Shown: positions 1-9,361, counted from the first letter of the stretch. The stretch is DNA of 64,000 bases from Allomuricauda sp. TMED12 (GCA_002167435.2 NHBR02000140.1:1-64000); one strand, 5' to 3'. The notes: a model not told the origin generated them from the letters alone. Numbers and translations are program-made.

Positions 1-1
1 A

Positions 2-1366
2 GAGGTTGACTTGTTTACGGACAAAGAGGTATTTCATAAGCTTGGAGAAGACCAGGATTGGAATTATGATGCCCTTGAAATTTCAGAAAGGGACATGAAA
101 GAGATATACGGAAGGGTATTAAAAGATTTACAAGCCATTCCAGACGTGCCAAAAACATACACTACTTTTCAGAAGTATGGCAAATTGCTTAATGATATTG
201 GTTTTTATTTCTACAATTTGGATGAGGTCGATTACAAATTGGCTATAAACAGGTTTAAAGATAGCTTTACCTATTTCTATATCCATTACGTAGAGAATGA
301 ATACTTTGAATTAGATCTTGACACACTGGATTCAGAATCAAATACCTGGCTATTGCAGAACGAGTTTAAAACGGAAAAAATTAAAATTCGCTCAAAGGAT
401 AAAAACAATGACACCAGGAGAATTACAGATAAGGCAGAATTAATAGCCCTTATCAAAAATGGCTATTACTTTTATGGTTATGAAAACTCTGCATATGACT
501 ATGATAAGTTTGATTCTTACCCAGAAAAACAATTGGCAGATTATGTAAATCACCTTATTGAACAAGAACCAGATAAGACTGCACCATTTTGGCTGAGAAA
601 TGAACGTAACATTCATTTTAAGTATGGTACACATAAGTATTTCCCTGATTTCATATTCTTCTACAACAAGATAATTTACGTTATAGAGATTAAAGGGGAA
701 GCCTTTTCAAATGTAAAAAAGAATAGATTATTACTTGAATTAAACAATGTTGAAGGAATAGGCAAAGTAGAGAATTATGTGGGTATGGTTGTGTTTGAAG
801 TTCAAATGAAAAACGTAACAGACCTTACCAAATCATTTGATGAATTTAGAAGAGAAGCTGAAGAATATTTCAACCAACTTCAGACAAAATCAGAAGTGGT
901 TTCTGATAGTGAAGTTCCGATAGAATTGAAATATAAGGAGTATGTACCCGCATATGAAGCAAAACAAGCTTATTCAAATTTCATACTTCAGAAAGAACCC
1001 AAGTCTTTAAAATGGCTAAAGGTGAAGCCAGAAGTATATTCTGAGAGTATTTTTGCTACAATGGTTAAGAATGATGATTTGGGAGCAGAGTTTAAGAACA
1101 AATGGATTCTGTTGGACAGCACACCTCTTAAGCCTGAAGAATTAGAAAACAAAACCATATTGGCTTATCATCCAGGGATAGATGACGATTCCTATAAAAA
1201 GAAAGGATTAACAATTAAAAAATTCAATTATAAAGAAGTTACCCGCAAAGTTGGAATGTTCGATGAAATCATTAGGTCTATAGTTCTATCAAATGATGAA
1301 AAAGATGAAATAAAGATTGAACAGAAATTAGACGAGTTCAAAGTGATCGGAAAAAAATTGAATTAA
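2..1366 (+). CDS. Type III restriction/DEAD-box helicase-like protein, C-terminal part (cut by window edge)
   Basis: The reading frame is open to the left edge (Glu-Val-Asp codons precede the first possible TTG at 11), so this is the 3' part of a longer gene. The visible ~450 residues contain a PD-(D/E)XK nuclease core: the Pro-Asp pair of FPDFIFF near residue 212 (counting from the TTG) and the E-I-K of YVIEIKGE near residue 227. The preceding stretch with FDSYPEKQ and FWLRNE is typical of the C-terminal domain of type III restriction Res subunits, which couple a helicase to DNA cleavage. Helicase motifs would lie outside the window. The convergent neighbour is a RepA-like ATPase. Family assignment is moderately sure; the exact restriction type cannot be confirmed because the helicase half and any methyltransferase are not visible. 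Confidence 0.65.
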   Translation, partial: EVDLFTDKEVFHKLGEDQDWNYDALEISERDMKEIYGRVLKDLQAIPDVPKTYTTFQKYGKLLNDIGFYFYNLDEVDYKLAINRFKDSFTYFYIHYVENEYFELDLDTLDSESNTWLLQNEFKTEKIKIRSKDKNNDTRRITDKAELIALIKNGYYFYGYENSAYDYDKFDSYPEKQLADYVNHLIEQEPDKTAPFWLRNERNIHFKYGTHKYFPDFIFFYNKIIYVIEIKGEAFSNVKKNRLLLELNNVEGIGKVENYVGMVVFEVQMKNVTDLTKSFDEFRREAEEYFNQLQTKSEVVSDSEVPIELKYKEYVPAYEAKQAYSNFILQKEPKSLKWLKVKPEVYSESIFATMVKNDDLGAEFKNKWILLDSTPLKPEELENKTILAYHPGIDDDSYKKKGLTIKKFNYKEVTRKVGMFDEIIRSIVLSNDEKDEIKIEQKLDEFKVIGKKLN

Positions 1367-1391
1367 AAAAGAGGTCATGAACAATAGAACA

Positions 1392-2495
1392 TCAACGTTT
1401 TTTAGATAACTCAATCAAGTCTTTGTTTTCCTTTACAATTTCTCCAACAACTGTTCTTTTAGCCTCTAATTCAGTTCCTTCTAAAATCCTTACAATATCT
1501 CGAATGCTGTTGTATTTGTTAGACGTTTCATCTTTAAAAGTACTTGCTAATTCTATCACTTTTTTCTTTAATGCAGAATTGTCTTTTTTGGGTATAAATT
1601 GCCTGCTCGATGTGATTCCTGTATTATGAAATCCCTGCGTGTCCATCAATTGATAAGTAAATGAAGTTTGTTTTGTTTCCCTCCTTATGAAATTTCCTTT
1701 CAAAACCAGAAGTTGCAAATCACCATTTTTTTGAGGCTTTAATTGAAGTACAACCCTCATTTTAGCTTCAAATCCTTGCGACCCTATTACATTATCTTTT
1801 GAGATGTAGTTACCAGTGTTTTTTTTCGTGTGGTGAAGAAACACAATTAGGCACTCATACTTTTTTGCAAGATTTTGATACTTGTCGAGAAAACTTCTGA
1901 CCTTATTGTTTTGATTAAGGTCATCGGGAAAAACATCACCAAAAGCATCTATAATTATCAAATCTCTTTTCTCTTCCTTCAACTTTTTCTCCAGCTTTTT
2001 AAGCAAGTCATTAGATTCAAAAATGAACTCAATGTTTTTAAGTTTTTTCTTTTTAAAACGCCCAAATGAATTTACTTGGTTTTTAATCTTGGAACTGATA
2101 GAAAAAATATCATCCTCCGTACTTACATAAATAGACTTTGAGTAATCTGGATAAAGAGGAGTCTCCATAAAGGAGTTTTTTCCTAGGGCAATATGTAACG
2201 CCAAATAAGATAGAAATGTCGATTTTCCACAATCACTTTCGCCTACTAATGCCGCCAGACCGATTTTTTGTAAGAAAGGCTTCCACAGATAGGGTATAGA
2301 GGTGATTTTGTTGTTAAATATTTCTAAACCATTATATTCGGTCTTGTAAACAAAATCATCAGGTTTCTTTTGGGCACTTGTATTGATTGGTTTGTCATCT
2401 GGCAAAACAAAATTGAATAAAGATAAATCCACAACTTCATGGTCATCACCAAAATCTATCCCTTCAAATTCATTTTTTTTGTTTGCATCCGACAT
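1392..2495 (-). CDS. RepA-like / AAA_25 family RecA-fold ATPase
   Basis: This 367-residue protein has a Walker A motif GESDCGKS (residues 85-92), a Walker B stretch ending IIIDAFGD (about 180-187) and a His-His-Thr motif (221-223) after a hydrophobic strand. This is the layout of RepA/RSF1010-type hexameric replicative helicases and related AAA_25 ATPases found on plasmids, integrated elements and phages. The N-terminal 80 residues are a poorly conserved acidic extension; the C-terminal ~70 residues may be helical and DNA-binding, which is inference. It is divergent from the DUF262-HNH gene across a palindromic spacer, and it sits inside the accessory segment that ends at the tRNA fragment, so a role in element replication or maintenance is likely. 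Confidence 0.75.
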   Translation of the reverse strand: MSDANKKNEFEGIDFGDDHEVVDLSLFNFVLPDDKPINTSAQKKPDDFVYKTEYNGLEIFNNKITSIPYLWKPFLQKIGLAALVGESDCGKSTFLSYLALHIALGKNSFMETPLYPDYSKSIYVSTEDDIFSISSKIKNQVNSFGRFKKKKLKNIEFIFESNDLLKKLEKKLKEEKRDLIIIDAFGDVFPDDLNQNNKVRSFLDKYQNLAKKYECLIVFLHHTKKNTGNYISKDNVIGSQGFEAKMRVVLQLKPQKNGDLQLLVLKGNFIRRETKQTSFTYQLMDTQGFHNTGITSSRQFIPKKDNSALKKKVIELASTFKDETSNKYNSIRDIVRILEGTELEAKRTVVGEIVKENKDLIELSKKR

Positions 2496-2524
2496 AGTGT
2501 TAAATTTAAGTAAAATAAAAACGT

Positions 2525-2552
2525 GTCCGTTTTATTTATATTTATAACGGAC
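2525..2552. promoter_or_regulatory. Inverted repeat between divergent genes, operator candidate
   Basis: GTCCGTT (2525-2531) and AACGGAC (2546-2552) form a perfect 7-bp dyad separated by 14 AT-only bases; half-sites repeat every 21 bp, two helical turns. A further GGAC follows directly. It lies 30 bp in front of the RepA-like start codon and about 95 bp before the DUF262 gene. Operator, autoregulatory site or replication-linked site are all possible; binding is inferred from symmetry and position only. Confidence 0.45.
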
Positions 2553-2647
2553 GGACAAAACCAAACCACTCAACTTTGCAAGTATTTAAAGAAAATCCTC
2601 TCTTAGAATTTGTTTTGCCAATTATACATTTAGAAGAGTTTTAATTT

Positions 2648-4237
2648 ATGCCAACAATACAACAATATATAAACGACAGGAACAAATATAAAGTAGATTA
2701 TAACTATCAAAGACCAAATGATGCATGGTCAAATGATGATAAACAATGCCTGGTAGACACAATTTTAAAGGGAGAGCCAATTCCTTTATTTTTTGTGAAC
2801 TACATAAGTAGCGAAGGCGTTTTTTATATTGTGGATGGTCAACAACGGCTAAATTGTATTAGCCAGTTTTATGACAATAAAATCAAGCTTTCCAAAAAAT
2901 ATTCAGGGGAGAAGAATCATGGGGTCACTTTTAATGGGGATAAAGGTTTAGATGATATACAAAAGGCGCAATTTTTAAATTATAATCTTAGGTTCCATAT
3001 AATGGAGGATTATAACGACGAAAGGGTGCGGTTGATATTTTCAAGGTTACAGAGGGGCAAACCACTACAATTAGGAGAGCGCTTAAACGCCAAACCTGGT
3101 AAAATAGTGGAATCCATGCGAATTGTAGCCAACCACGATTTTTTAAAATACTCGGTTGGAGTTTCCAAAAATAGATATGGTGTTTTTCCTGATGCGGCTA
3201 GAATTTTGTTTTACGAAGTTTATGGGGCAAAACAAATGGGGTCTGGAGAGATCTATAACTTTTTTGACATAAAGAAAGACTTGGACAAAACCTCCAAGGA
3301 ATACAAAAATATATTAAGTGTACTAAACTTTTTGAGCAAGTGCTTTCCCAAAGAGCCAGGAGATTATAAATACTTGGAGAAACACGCATGGGTTCTTGCG
3401 GTTTATACAATGGTTAGGGAATTAAAGCTGCGTTATGCACTTTCTGGTCATGAGCAAAACATACAAAACTTTATCCAAACTTTTCATTCCAAAATTTATA
3501 GCGAAGCATTTAGAAGTTCTAATGCAACATATCAAAGATTTTATGATAATATTCGAGGGGGGTGGTCTGAGAAAATTATTTCCCTAAGAAGGGACATTTT
3601 AATTGAAGAGTTCCTTAAAAAATATAATGTTTTAGAGCTTGATGATAAGCGACAAATAAATGATGAGGACAAAATAGCCGCTTTTAATAGCTCAAATGGT
3701 AAATGTGAGTTCAAAGGCTGTAATTATAAATTTAAGGATTACAAAGAAGCAGAATACCATCATGAAAAGTTGTATTCACAAGGTGGGAAAAGTGAACTTG
3801 GCAATATAACTGTTTTATGTTCAACCTGCCATTCTAAAGTACATGGAAAAGTTGAGTATACGACTATTAAGAATATTGAGGAATCCAAACCATCTGAAGA
3901 AACTAAAAAGGACTACAATAATCATGGTCTTTCAAAATTACCCATTGGTAAATATGTTAGGCAAAGAATGGAAGAGGTTATTGACGAAAATTTGCTAAAT
4001 TATAAAGAGCTTGAGAAGCTACAAACGGAATATTATTCTAAAGTTACTTTAGATTTACAGTTGCCATTTTTAAAAAAGGTAAATTCCCCAAACCCTGCGA
4101 AAGTTGAAAGATATTGGAAAAAACCTTTGCTGATTAAAGGGGAATATTTTCTAATGTGTTCTGAATGGTATGAACAGCCCAACAACAATGACCGTCCATA
4201 TTTCGATAGATGGTTACGTAAATTGAAACAAAGTTAA
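2648..4237 (+). CDS. DUF262 - HNH endonuclease domain protein (GmrSD/ParB-like nuclease)
   Basis: This 529-residue protein joins an N-terminal DUF262 domain, with the signature DGQQR at residues 63-67, to an HNH nuclease module: C353 and C358, then a His-His pair at 371-372, then C391-S-T-C394-H and H399. The four cysteines form a zinc knuckle that frames the beta-beta-alpha metal fold. DUF262-HNH proteins are related to GmrSD type IV restriction enzymes and to several phage-defence nucleases, where the DUF262 half uses a nucleotide and the HNH half cuts DNA. About 130 further residues follow the HNH module and are not recognised. It is the last gene before the tRNA fragment at 4335-4360, so it belongs to the putative island. 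Defence activity is inferred from family and context. Confidence 0.82.
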   Translation: MPTIQQYINDRNKYKVDYNYQRPNDAWSNDDKQCLVDTILKGEPIPLFFVNYISSEGVFYIVDGQQRLNCISQFYDNKIKLSKKYSGEKNHGVTFNGDKGLDDIQKAQFLNYNLRFHIMEDYNDERVRLIFSRLQRGKPLQLGERLNAKPGKIVESMRIVANHDFLKYSVGVSKNRYGVFPDAARILFYEVYGAKQMGSGEIYNFFDIKKDLDKTSKEYKNILSVLNFLSKCFPKEPGDYKYLEKHAWVLAVYTMVRELKLRYALSGHEQNIQNFIQTFHSKIYSEAFRSSNATYQRFYDNIRGGWSEKIISLRRDILIEEFLKKYNVLELDDKRQINDEDKIAAFNSSNGKCEFKGCNYKFKDYKEAEYHHEKLYSQGGKSELGNITVLCSTCHSKVHGKVEYTTIKNIEESKPSEETKKDYNNHGLSKLPIGKYVRQRMEEVIDENLLNYKELEKLQTEYYSKVTLDLQLPFLKKVNSPNPAKVERYWKKPLLIKGEYFLMCSEWYEQPNNNDRPYFDRWLRKLKQS

Positions 4238-4334
4238 AGTCTAATAAGTAAATATTTTTAGTAATAAGGCATACAATTCGGACGCCTAGAAAGTTGACAA
4301 GTCATCAAACAATTGGATTTAAATAGATTAACCT

Positions 4335-4360
4335 CCCTGGTTCGAGCCCAGGTGGGACCA
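4335..4360 (+). other. 3' fragment of a tRNA gene: attachment-site scar of an integrated element
   Basis: CCTGG (4336-4340), TTCGAGC (4341-4347) and CCAGG (4348-4352) are a perfect T arm; TGGGACC (4353-4359) plus discriminator A (4360) are the 3' acceptor strand of a tRNA whose 5' end should read GGTCCCA. The ~75 bases upstream contain no GGTCCCA, D arm or anticodon arm, so the 5' half is missing. Such a remnant, with the tRNA's own terminator still downstream, is what integration into a tRNA 3' end leaves at the distal junction. CCA is not encoded. The isotype cannot be assigned from this fragment. Confidence 0.75.
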
Positions 4361-4363
4361 CTT

Positions 4364-4389
4364 AAAACCCCCAATTATTTGGGGGTTTT
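4364..4389 (+). terminator. Rho-independent terminator after the tRNA fragment
   Basis: AAAACCCCC (4364-4372), an 8-base loop, and GGGGGTTTT (4381-4389) form a perfect 9-bp hairpin ending in T residues. It lies 4 bases after the tRNA fragment and was presumably the original tRNA terminator. Confidence 0.85.
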
Positions 4390-4473
4390 GTTATTTTAGA
4401 GATTAAGTTTTGAAGAGGGATTCCTATGTATAGGCATGGTTTTTGATCTGAGAATGTTCTATATTTATTCGTA

Positions 4474-6813
4474 GTGATCCATTCTAAAAACATAATTGTC
4501 TTCCCTTTCTTTTTGATTCTGTTCTTTTCTTCTTTTGGACAAGAGGCAGCAAAAATAGGAGCGGAAGAAGACCCTTTGCTTGAAAATATACATTTACACC
4601 TTAATAAAACAGCATTTTTCAAAGGAGAACACTTATGGTTCCAGGCCTACTTTCAAGATCAGAATCAGGGCTTGCCATCTTCGTCAACTACCAATCTGCA
4701 TGTTGGCATTTTTTCAAAAGAAGGAAAGGCCTTAGTAAAAAAAATGTTTTTCGTCAACAATGGTATCAGCTACGGAGATTTCAAAATTGATTCAACTTTT
4801 GTTGAGGATTCATATACCCTGATGGCATGGACCAACTACATGAAAAACTTTGAAGTTGCCACTCCTTTTCTTCAAAAGATCACGATGATTGGAAATGCGG
4901 AGCAACCCCCTTCAAAAGTCAAAGGTGGCACGACCATTTTGATTCAACCTGAAGGACAGCAGATAGTAGCCGACACATACAATAGTGTGGGTCTAATGGT
5001 TTATGATGAAGCCCTACGCCCCATAAAAACCGATGGGATTCAACTCTTGACTGAAGATGGCACCCATGTTCAATCAAATATTCAAACAAACGAGTTAGGG
5101 CAAGGCAGGTTTGGCTTCTTTGCCGACCCCTCCACATCGTATTTTTTAAAGATCAAAGATGCAAATGGTCTTTGGGTTACCAAAAAACTGGAAACCAACC
5201 TTAAGCAACAAATAGGAATCAGTGTGGACAACACGGCAAAAGATGTTGTCATGCTAAGGCCTAAATGGTCAAAAACCATCCTGTCATCAAGCGAGGGCAA
5301 AGGACGTTCAATAGCAATTTTCAACAATACTGATCGGTCTTTCATTTACCGTGATGATGTCGATAGAGACAACGATGTCATTTCAGTAAACCGAAATCAA
5401 ATCCCCAACGGAATCAATACTGCGGTAATTTTAGATGAAGAAATGCGCCCCATCTCACAACGTATGTTTTTTAACAAACAAACAGTGGGTAAAAAGGAAT
5501 ATTCGGTTAATGTAAGCTACTGCCTTAATAAAAGCCAAGATTCCCTTCAAATAGACTTGATATTACCTGAAGGAAAAGAAATGGCCAATTTAAGTATATC
5601 GGTGCTTCCTGCTGAATCAAGCGCTTACTTCCCCAACAACTCCATAAGCTCATCTTTTTTAGTGCAGCCTTACCTCAAGCAGCAATTTGTTGATGGCACC
5701 TATTTTTTTGAGGGGAACAAACGTTTAAGGGACTATCAAATGGATACCAGGTTGCTTATGGAAGGAACTGAAAAATTCAACGGGTACCTTAGGATGGACG
5801 ACAGCCAAAACAACACATATGAATTCGAAAAAAATATTGCCATCAACGGTAATATTTTGGATGCGGACACCAAAAATGAAAAACAGGTTTCCGTTATGTC
5901 CCAATCATTTGGTGCTGTCAATCTTTTTGAGCTTGCATCCGACAAGCGCTTCGAGGGTAGCCTTCCACTATTCGGGGGAGACTCCATATTGATCAGTGTT
6001 TTGGACCAAAAAGGAAAACTCAGAAAGCCAAAAGCCGAAATCTACTTTGATGATTACAAAGAGGACACGTTTGATTATACAAAATGGTTGGGCAATATGA
6101 GCCAAGTTGAACACGAACCTATTCTTTTAAAAACAGATGAGGACCTGGACCTGACAGATAGGACCATTTCCCTTGACGAAGTTGTGGTTTCTGAAAGGGC
6201 AAAGCAGAACACTAAATACCAAATAACCGCAAACATAGAAAGGCGAATCATAGATAAAGAGGCGATTAAACGATACACTTTTGAAAGCTATATTCGCAGA
6301 TTGGGTTTTAAGGTAAACCCTAATTATAAGGGAGGTATCAATGTTTATGTTTCAGACCCTCCTTACCTAAAGTATGTGCCTGTTTTAATTGAGGGCATGT
6401 TTGCCAGCCCGGGTGAGCTTATTTCCAGGCCACTTTCTTCTATTAAATCAATGGTTTACAGCAAAAATAGATTGGGTCCTTTTATTTCCTTGTCATTAAG
6501 GTACGATTATGATGATTTGTATTGCAGAGAGGGTCAGTTCACAAGTATTTTTATACCAAAAGGATTCAGCCGTACACAAACTTATTTTACTCCAAATTAC
6601 CCAGATTATACTTCATTTTTATATAAAAAATATGGTGCTATTTGGTGGGAAAGTCAACTTGAGGTCAATTCAGAAATACCATATTCAATCACCGTGCCCC
6701 TAAACGACCAGAAAGAGGTAAAGGTTATTGTTGAGGGAATGTCGGCCAATGGCCTTTTGTACCATACTGAACAAATTTGTAGTCCTTTCGAAAACAAATA
6801 TTCCTCTAATTAG
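4474..6813 (+). CDS. Exported MG2/TonB-plug-like surface protein
   Basis: The 779-residue product starts with a clear signal peptide (hydrophobic run about residues 7-20, followed by FGQEAA). The early segment HLHLNKTAFFKGEHLWFQAY matches the macroglobulin MG2-like module found in many Bacteroidota exported proteins, where a membrane sensor or TonB-receptor-like plug follows. Near residue 568 the motif LDEVVVSERA resembles the start of a TonB-dependent receptor plug domain, but there is no room for a 22-strand barrel. The start is GTG at 4474; no in-frame ATG lies close upstream, and the gene sits directly beside the island junction, so the start could be disturbed. Function is unknown; periplasmic or outer-membrane location is inferred. 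Confidence 0.7.
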   Translation: MIHSKNIIVFPFFLILFFSSFGQEAAKIGAEEDPLLENIHLHLNKTAFFKGEHLWFQAYFQDQNQGLPSSSTTNLHVGIFSKEGKALVKKMFFVNNGISYGDFKIDSTFVEDSYTLMAWTNYMKNFEVATPFLQKITMIGNAEQPPSKVKGGTTILIQPEGQQIVADTYNSVGLMVYDEALRPIKTDGIQLLTEDGTHVQSNIQTNELGQGRFGFFADPSTSYFLKIKDANGLWVTKKLETNLKQQIGISVDNTAKDVVMLRPKWSKTILSSSEGKGRSIAIFNNTDRSFIYRDDVDRDNDVISVNRNQIPNGINTAVILDEEMRPISQRMFFNKQTVGKKEYSVNVSYCLNKSQDSLQIDLILPEGKEMANLSISVLPAESSAYFPNNSISSSFLVQPYLKQQFVDGTYFFEGNKRLRDYQMDTRLLMEGTEKFNGYLRMDDSQNNTYEFEKNIAINGNILDADTKNEKQVSVMSQSFGAVNLFELASDKRFEGSLPLFGGDSILISVLDQKGKLRKPKAEIYFDDYKEDTFDYTKWLGNMSQVEHEPILLKTDEDLDLTDRTISLDEVVVSERAKQNTKYQITANIERRIIDKEAIKRYTFESYIRRLGFKVNPNYKGGINVYVSDPPYLKYVPVLIEGMFASPGELISRPLSSIKSMVYSKNRLGPFISLSLRYDYDDLYCREGQFTSIFIPKGFSRTQTYFTPNYPDYTSFLYKKYGAIWWESQLEVNSEIPYSITVPLNDQKEVKVIVEGMSANGLLYHTEQICSPFENKYSSN

Positions 6814-6877
6814 GCAAATTCAGAAAAAGCCTGATTCAAACCCAAGAATTCACTAATTTGCTACAAAGGAGAATACC

Positions 6878-7969
6878 ATGCTCACGGCCGAACAAAAGCT
6901 CAAGGAACGCATCAAGGAACTTACCTGTTTATATGAGGTCACCTCGCTCATCGTAAACTGTGATTACGACGATATGGAAACGGCATTGCTCGGTATTGTG
7001 CAATGTTTAGAGCGTGCTTGGCAGTTCGATGAGGAAACTTACGTGGAGCTGTCCACGCCAGATTACTTCATCAATACAGAGGAGAAAGGGGAAGAATATG
7101 TGTTTTTGGAATCAGTAATTACCGTGTTCAATAAACCGAAAGGAGAGATAAAAGTTGGATATCCATCTCCCAAGTACCAACTCAAGGACTTTTTGGAGGA
7201 AGAGCAACAACTGTTGGACAACGTCTGCCTTAAAGTGGGCAATCTGTTGGAGCGGAAGGAAATCAAAGAAAAGGAGGAGCATATTCGCCGACAGGTGGAA
7301 CAATCCGATAGGCTTCGAATTCTGGGAGAAATCACGGCGGGCATTGCCCACGAGCTCAACACACCACTAGCAAACATTTTGGGTTTTACCGAACTGCTTC
7401 AGGAGCACATCAGCGATGACCCACAAGCCCTCAAAGATTTGGACAAAATTATCACCAACACCATATTTTCAAGGGAAGTGGTAAAAAAACTGATGTTTTT
7501 CGCCTGCGAAATGCCCGAAACCCGGGAGGTTATCAATGTGGTGGAGGTGATTGAGGACGCCATCAATATGTTGCGCACTACCTTGCGGCAAAATGATGTC
7601 TCTTGCGAATTCGAACATTCCCAAGACAACATAGCGCTGCGCATCGATAAAATTCAGTTGACCCAAGTGGTCTTCAATCTTATTGTAAATGCTATCTATT
7701 TTGCACCGCCTAAAAGTACTATTTCTGTTTCCCTCAGTGTTGAAAAGGAAAATGTCATCCTAAAAATAGTAGACCAAGGCCCCGGCATCCCCGAGGAATC
7801 CATCCCTCACATTTTTGATCCGTTTTTTACGACCAAACCCGTTGGGGAAGGTTCAGGATTGGGACTTAGCGTGGTACATGGTATTGTTCAGAGTCACCAA
7901 GGAAACATAGCGGTTACGTCAAATACACCAACAGGCACTATCTTTACGTTGCAATTCCCAAAAAAGTAA
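6878..7969 (+). CDS. Soluble sensor histidine kinase (NtrB-like)
   Basis: This 363-residue protein has no membrane segment. Residues 1-130 look like a GAF-type sensor domain followed by a coiled coil (about 125-148). The H-box IAHELNTP puts the phosphorylated histidine at 158; the N-box is NLIVNA (267-272), G1 is DQGPGIP (299-305), the F-box is DPFFTTKP (314-321) and G2 is GEGSGLGLSVV (323-333). All key kinase motifs are intact. ATG at 6878 is preceded by AAAGGAG. It ends 5 bp before the sigma54-type response regulator, so the two form a pair. The cytoplasmic signal it senses cannot be read from sequence. Confidence 0.93.
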   Translation: MLTAEQKLKERIKELTCLYEVTSLIVNCDYDDMETALLGIVQCLERAWQFDEETYVELSTPDYFINTEEKGEEYVFLESVITVFNKPKGEIKVGYPSPKYQLKDFLEEEQQLLDNVCLKVGNLLERKEIKEKEEHIRRQVEQSDRLRILGEITAGIAHELNTPLANILGFTELLQEHISDDPQALKDLDKIITNTIFSREVVKKLMFFACEMPETREVINVVEVIEDAINMLRTTLRQNDVSCEFEHSQDNIALRIDKIQLTQVVFNLIVNAIYFAPPKSTISVSLSVEKENVILKIVDQGPGIPEESIPHIFDPFFTTKPVGEGSGLGLSVVHGIVQSHQGNIAVTSNTPTGTIFTLQFPKK

Positions 7970-7974
7970 GCGCT

Positions 7975-9300
7975 TTGTTGAAAAAGGAAAACATATTGCT
8001 GGTCGATGACGACATCGATATTCTTGAACTGCTACAACGGCATTTAAAGTCGATGGATTATCACACCTACAAGGCTGTTTCGGTGAAGGAGGCGCTTTAC
8101 ATCTTAAAAGATACCGAGATAGATTTATTGGTAACAGACATTAATATGCCAGAGATAGATGGGCTGGAATTAGTGAAACATGTGGCCGAACATTACCCGA
8201 ATATGCCCAAATTGGTGGTAACGGGATTTCCTTCGGTTGAAGATGCTTCAAGCGTAATCAAACACGGGGCAACGGACTACTTGACCAAACCCTTTACCAA
8301 AGTGGAGTTGGAATTAGCGGTTAAAAAAGCCTTGGCAAGTAAGAAAGGGAAGAAAACTTTGAAAGCACCACCAGTAAAACCTGCCTTGAACAACAGCTAC
8401 GGCGATATGATCGGAAACTCCGAAGCGTTCCAAAAGGTCACGGAGATCATAGATCGTGTAAAGGACAATCGAGCCACGGTTTTGGTTCGTGGGGAAAGCG
8501 GAACTGGAAAGGAACTGGTGGCAAGGGCCATTCATTATTCCGGCAAATATGCTCGCGCTCCTTTTATTGCGGTGAACTGTGGTGCTATTCCCGAGAGTTT
8601 ATTGGAAGCTGAGCTTTTTGGCTACACGAAAGGGGCGTTTACGGGCGCCAATGAAAACCGTAATGGATTTTTTCAAGCTGCACATGGCGGCACTATATTT
8701 TTAGACGAAATAGGAAATGCTCCCTTGCCCGTTCAAAATAGATTATTACGGGTACTTCAGGAGAAAGAAGTCACCAAAATTGGCTCGCAAAAGGCGGAAA
8801 AATTGGATGTGCGGGTCATAGCGGCAACCAACAGCAATTTGGAAGAGCTAATTCAAAAGAAAACTTTTAGAGAAGACCTTTATTATCGCCTTTCTGTAGT
8901 TGCTGTTGATGTACCACCGCTCAGGGAACGGTCTTTAGACATTCCTTTGTTGGTTGAAAAGTTTATACAGAAGTACGGCATTGAGTATAAGGACCGTTTT
9001 GTTCGTATTGCGGAAGACGCCCTGGAAGTTTTGAAGCGATATTCTTGGCCTGGAAATATTCGCGAGCTGGAGAATGTGGTCCAGCGTGCCGTAATAATGT
9101 GTGATGGTCAAATCAAGCTAGAGCATCTCCCCGATGAATTAAAGTACAAAATCGACTTTCCAGAAAAGGGATTCAAAACACTTCAAGAAAAAGAGAAAGA
9201 ATACATTCAAGAAGTGCTCCTATCCACTCAGGGCAACAAGACAAAAGCTGCTGAAATTTTGGGCATCAACCGGAAAACACTCCGTGAAAAATTAAAATAA
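7975..9300 (+). CDS. NtrC-family sigma54-dependent response regulator
   Basis: A full three-domain activator: receiver domain with acidic D11-D13, phospho-acceptor D55 (LLVTD), T83 and K105; AAA+ domain with Walker A GESGTGKE (173-180), the sigma54-contacting GAFTGA loop (220-225) and Walker B TIFLDEIG (240-247); and a Fis-type helix-turn-helix at the C terminus (GNKTKAAEILGINRKTLREK, about 421-440). The start is TTG at 7975 or 7978; no ATG fits before the receiver domain. It is cotranscribed with the kinase immediately upstream. The strong sigma54 promoter 130 bp downstream, in front of the Rnk-like gene, is its most obvious candidate target. Confidence 0.95.
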   Translation: MLKKENILLVDDDIDILELLQRHLKSMDYHTYKAVSVKEALYILKDTEIDLLVTDINMPEIDGLELVKHVAEHYPNMPKLVVTGFPSVEDASSVIKHGATDYLTKPFTKVELELAVKKALASKKGKKTLKAPPVKPALNNSYGDMIGNSEAFQKVTEIIDRVKDNRATVLVRGESGTGKELVARAIHYSGKYARAPFIAVNCGAIPESLLEAELFGYTKGAFTGANENRNGFFQAAHGGTIFLDEIGNAPLPVQNRLLRVLQEKEVTKIGSQKAEKLDVRVIAATNSNLEELIQKKTFREDLYYRLSVVAVDVPPLRERSLDIPLLVEKFIQKYGIEYKDRFVRIAEDALEVLKRYSWPGNIRELENVVQRAVIMCDGQIKLEHLPDELKYKIDFPEKGFKTLQEKEKEYIQEVLLSTQGNKTKAAEILGINRKTLREKLK

Positions 9301-9305
9301 CTTCT

Positions 9306-9351
9306 GGGGCAATTTGCCCCGACCGGGTAATTTTTACCCACGCCCCTTTTT
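9306..9351 (+). terminator. Tandem hairpins after the response regulator, terminator
   Basis: GGGGC (9306-9310) pairs with GCCCC (9316-9320), and GGGTAA (9325-9330) with TTACCC (9334-9339). A second GCCCC (9342-9346) followed by TTTTT could pair with the first GGGGC instead, enclosing the inner stem and giving a typical terminator end. Likely ends the kinase-regulator transcript. Confidence 0.6.
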
Positions 9352-9361
9352 CTTTACATCC

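Noticed and set aside
4250-4360. Complete tRNA gene
   Set aside because: The T arm and acceptor 3' strand are clear, but no GGTCCCA, D arm or anticodon arm occurs in the expected ~50 bases upstream.
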